The position numbers and the translations under genes were made by a program. A DNA stretch of 64,000 bases from Clostridiales bacterium. Its GTDB lineage: Bacteria > Bacillota > Clostridia > Oscillospirales > Acutalibacteraceae. The DNA lies in NCBI GenBank assembly GCA_012839185.1, contig DUNU01000002.1, forward strand, positions 1 to 64,000, given 5' to 3'. Numbering within the stretch: the first letter of the stretch is position 1; each line of letters begins with the position of its first letter. Under the pieces are notes generated by a model that saw only the letters and a list, made by a program, of their open reading frames with translations, was not told the DNA's origin and searched no databases. Shown piece after piece: positions 17,218 to 24,674 of the stretch.

Positions 17218-18156
17218 ATGAAAACTGTAACACAAAAAGCAAGGTATCGTGAAGCAATAATTAAATATGCAGAAAAATACGGAGTTACAAAGGCAGCAAA
17301 CAGATATGATGTGAACAGGCAATATATCTATCGCTGGAAGAACAGATATGACGGCACACTGGATTCTTTGGCAGATAAATCACACAGACCTCACAGCCAC
17401 CCGAATCAGCATACAGAACAGGAGTTAAAGCTGATATCCGATATGAGAAGAAGGAATCCTAACGCAGGACTTGTAGTATTTTGGGTTAAGCTTCGGCAAA
17501 GAGGATATACCCGTTCAATAACAGGATTGTATCGAGTGTTGATAAAAATGGGATTGAAACAGGAAAAACTTCCGAATCCAAAATACATTCCAAAGCCATA
17601 CGAACAGATGCAGTATCCGGGTCAGAGAGTGCAGATAGATGTCAAATTTGTTCCCAATTCATGCCTTGTAAGTGATGCTAAAGGTGAGAAATTTTATCAA
17701 TACACTGCAATAGATGAATACTCAAGGTTCAGATATCTTGAAGCGTTTAATGAGCACAGTACATACAGTTCAACCGTGTTTCTTGAGAATCTGATAAAAG
17801 CATTTCCATTCCCGATAGAATGTGTTCAAACCGACAACGGTATGGAATTTACAAAGCGGCTGGCTCAGTCTGAAAATCCAACACCTACGCTGTTTGAGTC
17901 GCGACTCAAACAGCATGGAATAAAGCACAAACTAATTAAACCTTACACTCCGAGACACAACGGAAAAGTTGAACGTTCTCACCGCAAAGATAACGAATAT
18001 TTCTATGCTTCTCACAAGTTTTATTCCTTTGATGATTTTAAAAAGCAACTTGCTGTTCACAGCAGAAAATACAACAATTTCCCCATGCGTCCTCTTAATT
18101 GGCTTTCTCCTGCCGATTATGTCAATGCTTTTATTCAATCTGGCGAACTTTTTTAA
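17218..18156 (+). CDS. IS481-family DDE transposase
   Basis: A 312-residue transposase. An N-terminal helix-turn-helix (AAAKRYDVNRQYIYRWK-like region, residues about 20-45) recognises the ends; the integrase core has the DDE triad in QIDVKF, QTDNGMEF and NGKVERSHRKD. Length suits IS481. A longer reading frame opens at a TTG (17182), but AGGAGG at 17203-17208 places the start at 17218. No frameshift or internal stop. Transcribed in the same direction as the Hsp70 pair downstream. Confidence 0.93.
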   Translation: MKTVTQKARYREAIIKYAEKYGVTKAANRYDVNRQYIYRWKNRYDGTLDSLADKSHRPHSHPNQHTEQELKLISDMRRRNPNAGLVVFWVKLRQRGYTRSITGLYRVLIKMGLKQEKLPNPKYIPKPYEQMQYPGQRVQIDVKFVPNSCLVSDAKGEKFYQYTAIDEYSRFRYLEAFNEHSTYSSTVFLENLIKAFPFPIECVQTDNGMEFTKRLAQSENPTPTLFESRLKQHGIKHKLIKPYTPRHNGKVERSHRKDNEYFYASHKFYSFDDFKKQLAVHSRKYNNFPMRPLNWLSPADYVNAFIQSGELF

Positions 18157-18165
18157 TCCTCTTTT

Positions 18166-18191
18166 TGTAACACATCATTGACAAACCCACA
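18166..18191 (-). repeat. Right terminal inverted repeat of the IS
   Basis: Read on the minus strand from 18191 it starts TGTGGGTTTGT and ends in TTACA, matching the left end. Confidence 0.8.
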
Positions 18192-18216
18192 GTATAAATA
18201 TGTCAAGTTCTTATTT
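18192..18216 (+). repeat. Right copy of 25-bp direct repeat flanking the IS
   Basis: Exact copy of 17083-17107, directly abutting the right inverted repeat and ending 4 bp before the -35 box of the next promoter. Confidence 0.9.
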
Positions 18217-18220
18217 ATCA

Positions 18221-18249
18221 TTGACACAAAGACAAATAAATGATATAAT
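18221..18249 (+). promoter_or_regulatory. Consensus promoter of the GrpE-like/Hsp70 operon
   Basis: TTGACA (18221-18226), exactly 17 nt, TATAAT (18244-18249), with an extended -10 TGA. It is a perfect sigma-A consensus. It starts 30 bp outside the right end of the IS, so it belongs to the host locus rather than the element. No CIRCE-type inverted repeat is visible, so HrcA control is not indicated. Confidence 0.9.
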
Positions 18250-18275
18250 TATTTATTATAAACATACATAGTTTC

Positions 18276-18314
18276 TGCTTTTACCGAAAGGAAAAAGCAA
18301 TGTTATTATGCTAA
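18276..18314 (+). promoter_or_regulatory. Leader hairpin and four-codon mini-ORF (MLLC)
   Basis: The transcript leader can fold TGCTTTT (18276-18282) against AAAAGCA (18293-18299), with an inner CC/GG pair closing a GAAA tetraloop. The hairpin holds GAAAGGA (18286-18292), a good ribosome site 7 nt before ATG at 18300, which opens ATG-TTA-TTA-TGC-TAA. The stop directly precedes the ATG at 18315. It could be a translated leader or a chance arrangement. Confidence 0.4.
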
Positions 18315-18332
18315 ATGCTCAAGGAGTTTGAA

Positions 18333-19421
18333 ATGGCTGACCAAAAACCGAAATTTAAGATTTCTCGTGAAATGCGTGATGCTTTAATTGAGGAAGTTCT
18401 TGATGTTATTTACGATGAGAAGGAAAAAATAATACCTGATCCGGAATTTGATTACAAGCAAGCAAGAGTAACTTTTATTACAAGCATTGCATCCAGTACG
18501 GATATAAAAGAATGCAGTAATCTCTACAAAAAACTGTATGAAGAAAGTTATGCTCCGAAATTTCTTGATGTTTATAATGATATTCATCTTCGCAAAACTG
18601 CTGACAGAGAAAAGAAAAGAGAGCATGCTTTGCTCGTTGCAACCGCCTTTATCAAAGCAATGTGCGGTCACACGACATCAACGGCAACAAGGGCATTTCG
18701 AAAATCACGTGGCAGCATAACTATTCCGTCAAGTGACTTTATTTTCTATACTCTTTGCGGAATAGTTTTACCCAAAATTGATGTCGAAATTGCGACAATA
18801 CTCGGAAATTTTTCAAAACTTGAATGTCAAGATTGTTTGAAAACAATTGCCCAAAACCACAACTTTGGTCCTTACGCAAAAGAACCAATAGAAGAAACGG
18901 AAGAGGCGGAAAAGACGGAGGATGAATTTGATGTATCCGACTACGAAAGTGAAATTCTACGACTTGAGGAGGAATTAAGACGAGCAAAACAGCAGATTCG
19001 TGACATGTCAGAAGGTTATGAATCGCAATTTGAAGACAATGTATTAAACGACAAGGCTCAGTTTATCGCCAAGCTAAATTCTGACAGTTACAATAATATT
19101 CTCGATATGACAGTATCACTTCGAGAAGGAATAAAACACTTGCGAACAAACGGCAAATCCTTACCAATGGAAATTAATATATTACCGATTATCTTATCCC
19201 AATTTATGAAATTTCTGAAAGATAACGGAATTACTCCGATTATTCAAAGAACAGGAGAAATCATTGAAATTACCGGAGATGATTTGGATAAATATGTTTA
19301 TAACGGTTCGCCGTTTTCCAATATAAAAGAGAAAAAAAGAGTTAAAATCCTGACTAACGGATGGAAAAATGAAGCACTTGATACAAATATTTCACTACCG
19401 AGAGTTGAGGAGATAATATGA
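18333..19421 (+). CDS. Coiled-coil protein with GrpE-like C-terminus, partner of divergent Hsp70
   Basis: A 362-residue cytoplasmic protein I cannot assign to a family by eye. Residues 1-175 are alpha-helical and unrecognised; 180-200 are an acidic linker rich in Glu; 200-235 form a coiled coil (ILRLEEELRRAKQQI); the last 110 residues end with a RTGEIIEITGDDLDKYVYNG-like stretch, then KKRVKILTNGWKNE and ISLPRVEEI. That order (long helix, helical pair, beta element ending in GYxxxxxVLRPAxVxV in GrpE) resembles GrpE, the nucleotide exchange factor of Hsp70. The neighbour is an Hsp70, 12 nt downstream. AAGGAG at 18321-18326 fixes the start at 18333 over an in-frame ATG at 18315. GrpE identity is an inference. 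Confidence 0.65.
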   Translation: MADQKPKFKISREMRDALIEEVLDVIYDEKEKIIPDPEFDYKQARVTFITSIASSTDIKECSNLYKKLYEESYAPKFLDVYNDIHLRKTADREKKREHALLVATAFIKAMCGHTTSTATRAFRKSRGSITIPSSDFIFYTLCGIVLPKIDVEIATILGNFSKLECQDCLKTIAQNHNFGPYAKEPIEETEEAEKTEDEFDVSDYESEILRLEEELRRAKQQIRDMSEGYESQFEDNVLNDKAQFIAKLNSDSYNNILDMTVSLREGIKHLRTNGKSLPMEINILPIILSQFMKFLKDNGITPIIQRTGEIIEITGDDLDKYVYNGSPFSNIKEKKRVKILTNGWKNEALDTNISLPRVEEII

Positions 19422-19433
19422 AAGGAGAAAAAT

Positions 19434-22139
19434 ATGGCAATAAAAATCCACAGCGACCGCTGTGTGGGACTTGACTTTGGTACGACCAACTCGGTTCTTG
19501 CATCGGTTAATTTTGAAAACCGGACAATTAACACTCCGGTTCGCCCGATAAGCCGACGAGTAGGCCTAAATATAAGTGAAGCAAGAGAGTTGCTGCCGTC
19601 GTGCGTATTCTTCCCGCAAGGGCGTGACGGAAGATGCGGAACACCAATTGTAGGAGATTTTGCAAAACAACAGAGCATCCCATTCCCCACTCGTGTCGCA
19701 AAATCAGTAAAAATGCAACTTGATAAACAGAGGTTCCCTAATTTAGATGAAAATATACCGGAGGATTTCAAAACACCTGTCAGCATTACTTCACAGATTA
19801 TCAAACATATTATTCAGGATGCGGGCAGGGCATGGCACGAAAATATAACAGATGCAGTCATTACAATACCCGCAAACTTCGGACCGATACATAGTCAGAC
19901 CGTATTACAGGCTGCCGAACTTGCAGGGCTTGAAGTTAGAGATGAAAGGGGACGTCTTGACGATTCAATATTATTATCCGAACCGGAAGCGGTTATGTAT
20001 TATGTACTTAATGAAATTGATGCAGGAAGGAGTGATTTGAATATAGATCTGTCAACCGAAAAATATGTTTTAATATACGACATTGGCGGCGGTACGACAG
20101 ATATTACAATACACAGAGTAAAGCGTGACGAAGAAAATCCAAAACTTATTGATATGGATGATATTGCAACCAACCGTTTTTCCGGAATTGCAGGTGATGC
20201 ATTCGATGCACTTGTAGCGAAAAAAATGTTCCAACGCTGCATCGAACAATATAATCGGGAAGATTCTGCCATATCAAGAATGTTATTGGCACGCAGAAGC
20301 GAAATGCTTCATTCAATGAAAAACTATGCCGAGCAGCTTAAATTGAGCATAAGTACGGCAATGATGGAGGGTAACTTTTTTGAACTTGAAGACGGAATAG
20401 AATGTGGCGGAAATCTGCCGATTAACTATCCGTATACCGATTATTTTACCCTTGATGAGTATAAAGAAATTGTAAATTCACTTTTAGCTCCGGATCTTAC
20501 ACTAAATGAATATAAAAATATTAAGCGAATCAGCGAAAGAGATAATATAATTTATCCCGTTTTAGACGTTATCCATAAGGCAACAGCACTTAAAGGCAAC
20601 AAAGAAATTTTCAAGCCGGATGTCGTAATTTTAAGTGGTGGCATGTCAAGTTTTCAAGTCGTATCTGACCGAATCAGCGAACTTTTCGGAGATGTTCCCG
20701 TATTTACTTGTAATAATCCAAATACTGCCGTTGCACAGGGAGCTGCTGTTTATCATTATTATCAGCATAAAGAATCAGAATTACTTAAGAAAATACACGC
20801 TAAGAAAGCTATCACCCAAACTCCCGATACTCTCCCCGAAACCATAGAAAAAGAAGAAATTATACCCGATGATGATTCAGGATTTATCCGTACAAAATCG
20901 GTTGCACTTAATGATACAATATATTTGGGACTTGCAAACGGTGCGGTAATCACTCTTGCCGAAGCGGGAGAAAGTTTACCGTATAAAAATACTGTTGAAA
21001 GATTAAATATTACCGAAGGCACCAGAAATGCTCTTCTGCCGATTAAACAAGATGACTTTGACGACGCAAACAGACCTATTCATAAAACTGTTGCGTTGGG
21101 TACTCTTTCCTTCAACCAAAATGTATACGGACAGATTACTCTTGAATATGAAATCAAACGCTCGAAAATTATTACTATTACTGCAATAGCCGGAAATTCC
21201 CGTGCTTACGCGACAATTACACCTGACCAGCAAACCTCTTTCAAGCCGCTCAGGCTGACTGCCGACGGTGTTGAAGTTAATGTTGCAAATGAAATTGCAA
21301 ACCTTAAACGACTCTGTGAAAACTTAAATTCACAAAAAAGCAGTAGTAAAAAAGCAAAGAACATCAAAAAGATTGAGCAAGCTGTAACAACAGCCGGAAA
21401 GGCAAGCAACAAAGCGGAATATGCAAAAATCCTTGACTGGCTCCACGACGCAAAAACAAATTATGAATGGAATGCCTGTACTCAGATTGCAAGAGTAACC
21501 GCCAATTCTTGGAAAGAAGAAGAAATACGTGAGTATACAAAACTTCTTGCGTCAAAAATTCGTGCATATATAAACATGCCACAGATGCACTCCAACTTCC
21601 CGATATTGCCTCTCGTCGTTGCACTTTCAAAGCACGGAAGTGAAGCTCAACTCAAAATTCTTGACAACGAAATTTTTAGAAATGTAGCTAAGTTTGAATA
21701 CTTCGGAGCTGCTTGTCGTGCATATTCAAAACTTGGTATTCACACAGATTGGCTTTGGGACGTACTTTCTCAGAACAATGAAAAAAGCGGCTACGCAGCC
21801 GCCGCATTAGGTAAAATTCGTCATGACTTTGCCGATGTTCAAATGCCGGTAGGTGATGCTCAAATCATAACCGCAATGCTTGATATTGTTAAACAACGTG
21901 ATCCCGCTACATTCAAGTTAGCATTGAAGGGTATTGCACTTTACTGCGACCAGAGCATTGGTTTCGACAGACCGATTGACCATAATTTAATCGTTCCTGT
22001 CAACGATTTTCTTGCTGTATGTCTTCGCAATAAAATTCAATATGATGAGCCGACCTACAAATTGATTGAGCTTACATCTAAAATTCTCTTAGGACTTCCG
22101 ATAAGCGATAAGGATCAAAATTATTTATTCGCGGTTTAG
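19434..22139 (+). CDS. Divergent Hsp70-family protein with long helical C-terminus
   Basis: A 901-residue Hsp70-type ATPase, much longer than DnaK (about 610-640). The nucleotide-binding domain is intact: phosphate-1 GLDFGTTNSV (12-21), IPANF and LSEPEAV in the middle, phosphate-2 YDIGGGTTDIT (about 215), adenosine motif LSGGMSSF (about 400). Residues 500-630 form a beta region in place of a normal substrate-binding domain, and 640-901 are helical, HEAT-repeat-like, without the DnaK lid or an EEVD-like tail. It therefore resembles the specialised Hsp70 proteins found in many bacteria rather than housekeeping DnaK. AAAGGAG precedes the ATG. No J-domain gene is in the window. Clients are unknown. 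Confidence 0.88.
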   Translation: MAIKIHSDRCVGLDFGTTNSVLASVNFENRTINTPVRPISRRVGLNISEARELLPSCVFFPQGRDGRCGTPIVGDFAKQQSIPFPTRVAKSVKMQLDKQRFPNLDENIPEDFKTPVSITSQIIKHIIQDAGRAWHENITDAVITIPANFGPIHSQTVLQAAELAGLEVRDERGRLDDSILLSEPEAVMYYVLNEIDAGRSDLNIDLSTEKYVLIYDIGGGTTDITIHRVKRDEENPKLIDMDDIATNRFSGIAGDAFDALVAKKMFQRCIEQYNREDSAISRMLLARRSEMLHSMKNYAEQLKLSISTAMMEGNFFELEDGIECGGNLPINYPYTDYFTLDEYKEIVNSLLAPDLTLNEYKNIKRISERDNIIYPVLDVIHKATALKGNKEIFKPDVVILSGGMSSFQVVSDRISELFGDVPVFTCNNPNTAVAQGAAVYHYYQHKESELLKKIHAKKAITQTPDTLPETIEKEEIIPDDDSGFIRTKSVALNDTIYLGLANGAVITLAEAGESLPYKNTVERLNITEGTRNALLPIKQDDFDDANRPIHKTVALGTLSFNQNVYGQITLEYEIKRSKIITITAIAGNSRAYATITPDQQTSFKPLRLTADGVEVNVANEIANLKRLCENLNSQKSSSKKAKNIKKIEQAVTTAGKASNKAEYAKILDWLHDAKTNYEWNACTQIARVTANSWKEEEIREYTKLLASKIRAYINMPQMHSNFPILPLVVALSKHGSEAQLKILDNEIFRNVAKFEYFGAACRAYSKLGIHTDWLWDVLSQNNEKSGYAAAALGKIRHDFADVQMPVGDAQIITAMLDIVKQRDPATFKLALKGIALYCDQSIGFDRPIDHNLIVPVNDFLAVCLRNKIQYDEPTYKLIELTSKILLGLPISDKDQNYLFAV

Positions 22140-23132
22140 ACACTGAACAATCTGAATGTTTGTGCCGGTTTTTATATGATACAAACCGCACAGACAATCG
22201 GGCATAAAGAAATAGTCGCCTTTCTTTATCGGTCGAGAATATTCGTTACCAACCAGATAACCCTCCCCTTCGGTAACAACATAAATCGCACAACCAATTA
22301 AATTTTCGCTTGATTCATTGTTTAAAACATAGCGATTTACATTAAAACAATTTGTATCGGCATCGGTAATAAGGCTTTCCTTATTACCGATTTTCTTTGC
22401 TGTTTTTCGAGCTATTTTTTCAGCCTCATTCCCGACTAAATTCATATCAAAACAACTCATTGCTATTTCAGGAGCAAGTCCCAGATACATTTCGTTGTCG
22501 GACAAAACATAATCACCGCAAGTACGCTCCGGCTGAATGGTAAAATCAGTAGGCTCCTGAGTTTCAAGGATAAGACAACCGGCACCGATTGCGTGAACTG
22601 CCTTTGCGGGAATAAAGAATACATCGCCGATTTTTACGGGAATGCGATTAAGCAGGGGCAAAAGCTCGTTGTCGCCGGCTTTCAATGCATTATCAAAATC
22701 TTCAAGAGATATTTTCTCCTTAAATCCGAAATATATACAAGCATTCTCTCTTGTCCCCAGCACAACCCACGATTCCGCTTTTCCATGCTCGCTGTTAAAA
22801 TGATTTCTTGAAAATTCCTTGTCCGGATGGCATTGAACGGGCAATCGGATTGACGAATCTAATATTTTGACAAGTATACCTATCTCGTCCCTATCGCCTA
22901 AAATTTCTTGCTTGTGAGCCTCCAAATAATCGTCAAAATATTCACCCGATTCAAGAACAGATATACCCTCTTTCTCTTCTGTCGAACCTTCGTTTAGTGC
23001 TTTCGTTGTTGAACATATCCACTCTTCCGGAAAATATCCGTCAGTCGAATCATCATTAAAAAACTCGCCAAACAAAGCACCGCCGGTATAAATACGACGA
23101 ACTCGATTTTGCTTAAAAAATAAAGGTTTCAT
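22125..23132 (-). CDS. manA: Class I mannose-6-phosphate isomerase
   Basis: Interconverts fructose-6-phosphate and mannose-6-phosphate with one zinc. The cupin metal motif QCHPDKEFSRNHF plus the Glu in GKAESW and His in KAVHAIGAG give the four ligands; LETQEPTDF is also typical. Start 23132 (MKPLFF, 335 residues) lies 10 nt past the stop of the kinase; a longer frame from 23207 would overlap the kinase and adds 25 atypical residues. It is the last gene of the long minus-strand operon and its 3' end overlaps the convergent Hsp70 gene by 15 bp. Confidence 0.92.
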   Translation of the reverse strand: MKPLFFKQNRVRRIYTGGALFGEFFNDDSTDGYFPEEWICSTTKALNEGSTEEKEGISVLESGEYFDDYLEAHKQEILGDRDEIGILVKILDSSIRLPVQCHPDKEFSRNHFNSEHGKAESWVVLGTRENACIYFGFKEKISLEDFDNALKAGDNELLPLLNRIPVKIGDVFFIPAKAVHAIGAGCLILETQEPTDFTIQPERTCGDYVLSDNEMYLGLAPEIAMSCFDMNLVGNEAEKIARKTAKKIGNKESLITDADTNCFNVNRYVLNNESSENLIGCAIYVVTEGEGYLVGNEYSRPIKKGDYFFMPDCLCGLYHIKTGTNIQIVQCLNRE

Positions 23133-23142
23133 AATTTCACCG

Positions 23143-24423
23143 TTATTGCAGACTAAAGAGCATAGCCGCACCGTAAGCCGCTTCTTCCTCCACTTTGGAA
23201 AACTCAAGCGGCAAATTATACTGATTCTTTATGATTTTTTGAAGCGGTCTGTTCTTTCTTATCCCGTTACCCGAACAAATTATACGTTTCGGTTTTTCCG
23301 AAATAAATTTTGACATCTCGAAATACAAATCGTAAATCTCATTTGCCATACCGAAAAGCGTACCGACGATTATATTTTCTATCGTAAAATTTTCAGGACT
23401 GATATTTGATATTTCTCCACGCAATTCGGGATTTTGACGGGTTCCGCAAAATGTTGTTCTGACAACCAAATCTTCATTATCAAGCGAATTTTCGGCAAGT
23501 TCATCCATAATGGCATATAAATTCTCACTTGGCTTTCCGGTCAGTTTTTCAACTGTCGTACGACAAAACTTTTCCAATATCGAATATGCACGACCACCGC
23601 AAAGAGCAGAGCCAACCAATATATATTTCTTGTTTCCAAGCGGTCTGCATTCAATTTTAGGAAGATTTTCAGGCACAAAATCACAGATTATGCTCACTTG
23701 ACTTCCCGTTCCGAAATTAAGGAGAATGCTGTCCTTATCTCCGCCGGCTCCGATAAAACTCGCCTGATTATCCCCGATTGCCACGGTTACGGGAGCATTT
23801 TTATAATAACCGATAACACGATAATCATCAACAACTTCGGGCAAAATTGCTGTATCAATACCGGCTTTTTCAAGTCTGTCCGAATAAAATTCCCCGTTTT
23901 CGATGTCAAAAACACCAAAAGATGCAGCATCACTTGTGTGCATAACGGGGGCTTTATTCCCACATAATTTCATCCCTATATAATCATGAATCGTACAAAT
24001 TTTTTTTGCATTATCAGGCACTAAATTATTTTTAATATTATAAAAATGCGTTGTCAAACCAAAACCCGAAGCACAAAATGCGTCAGTCAAATCGGATAAT
24101 CTGCTTGCATAAGTACCGTTTTGATAGGCTAAATCGCCTCGGCTGTCCTGCCATGTGGCAAGGTTTGACACCGCATTGCCGTTTTCATCAATATATAAAA
24201 CACCGTGCATCTGACCGGTAATTCCAATGCTTTGAATATCCTCAAGTTCACCCAAAAGAGAAAAAACAATCTCTGAAATCCGTTCGGGATTTTGAATACT
24301 CTCATACGGCTTACTTTCTAAAAATACGTCATTCGGCACGGTTTTTGTTGATAAAATATTTCCGCCGTCATCAATAGCCAACACGCATATCGTCGTTGTG
24401 CCGATGTCGATACCAACCCTCAT
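23143..24423 (-). CDS. FGGY-family carbohydrate kinase (sedoheptulokinase-like)
   Basis: A 426-residue sugar kinase with the ASKHA fold: phosphate-1 GIDIGTTT (4-11), GITGQMHG and TWQDSRG substrate-loop motifs, catalytic base Asp in AIGDNQAS, and the C-terminal ICSGNGIRKN adenosine motif. The compact size and GQMHG favour the sedoheptulokinase branch over xylulokinase or glycerol kinase, but the sugar is not certain. ATG overlaps the stop of the S4 gene (ATGA). With manA directly downstream, it supplies phosphorylated sugars to central metabolism. Confidence 0.85.
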   Translation of the reverse strand: MRVGIDIGTTTICVLAIDDGGNILSTKTVPNDVFLESKPYESIQNPERISEIVFSLLGELEDIQSIGITGQMHGVLYIDENGNAVSNLATWQDSRGDLAYQNGTYASRLSDLTDAFCASGFGLTTHFYNIKNNLVPDNAKKICTIHDYIGMKLCGNKAPVMHTSDAASFGVFDIENGEFYSDRLEKAGIDTAILPEVVDDYRVIGYYKNAPVTVAIGDNQASFIGAGGDKDSILLNFGTGSQVSIICDFVPENLPKIECRPLGNKKYILVGSALCGGRAYSILEKFCRTTVEKLTGKPSENLYAIMDELAENSLDNEDLVVRTTFCGTRQNPELRGEISNISPENFTIENIIVGTLFGMANEIYDLYFEMSKFISEKPKRIICSGNGIRKNRPLQKIIKNQYNLPLEFSKVEEEAAYGAAMLFSLQ

Positions 24424-24662
24424 GATAATAACTTATACATCAAAGCAGCATCCTCTTTTTTTGCATGCTCGCTGATTGATACAACCTGTACAACCGTTCT
24501 TTTCGGTCCTATCTGTATTGCTATTTCATCACCGACTTTTACTTCATAGGATGCACGTGCAACTTTGCCGTTTACTTCAACATGTTTTGCGTCGCAAAGC
24601 TCATTTGCAATCGTGCGACGTTTTACAAGTCGGGATACTTTCAAATATTTATCTAATCGCAT
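24420..24662 (-). CDS. S4 RNA-binding protein, RqcP-like
   Basis: An 80-residue protein that is a single S4 domain (MRLDKYLKVSRLVKRRT... with the conserved VNGKVAR turn). In Firmicutes, RqcP/YabO binds obstructed 50S subunits and helps RqcH add alanine tails during ribosome rescue; length and sequence match, whereas the HSP15 branch is longer. A GAGGT ribosome site precedes the ATG. It lies between the glycyl radical enzyme and the sugar kinase in the operon, not in its usual site next to mazG or divIC. Confidence 0.88.
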   Translation of the reverse strand: MRLDKYLKVSRLVKRRTIANELCDAKHVEVNGKVARASYEVKVGDEIAIQIGPKRTVVQVVSISEHAKKEDAALMYKLLS

Positions 24663-24674
24663 TTTTACCTCATT

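Larger units (their letters stand above)
17108..18191 (+). mobile_element. IS481-like insertion sequence (1084 bp)
   Basis: Bounded by imperfect 26-bp inverted repeats beginning TGT (17108-17133 and, inverted, 18166-18191; 19 of 26 positions match, including an identical inner TTACA). It encodes one intact DDE transposase. Ends were set from the inverted repeats and the flanking direct repeats. Nothing indicates decay: the transposase is full length and the ends are present, so the element is probably recent or still mobile. Confidence 0.85.

Noticed and set aside
17083-18216. The 25-bp repeats as att sites of an integrative element
   Set aside because: Only a single-gene IS with its own inverted repeats lies between them, with no integrase or cargo genes.
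18221-18332. CIRCE element controlling the Hsp70 operon
   Set aside because: The 9-bp inverted repeat with the TTAGCACTC/GAGTGCTAA sequence is absent.
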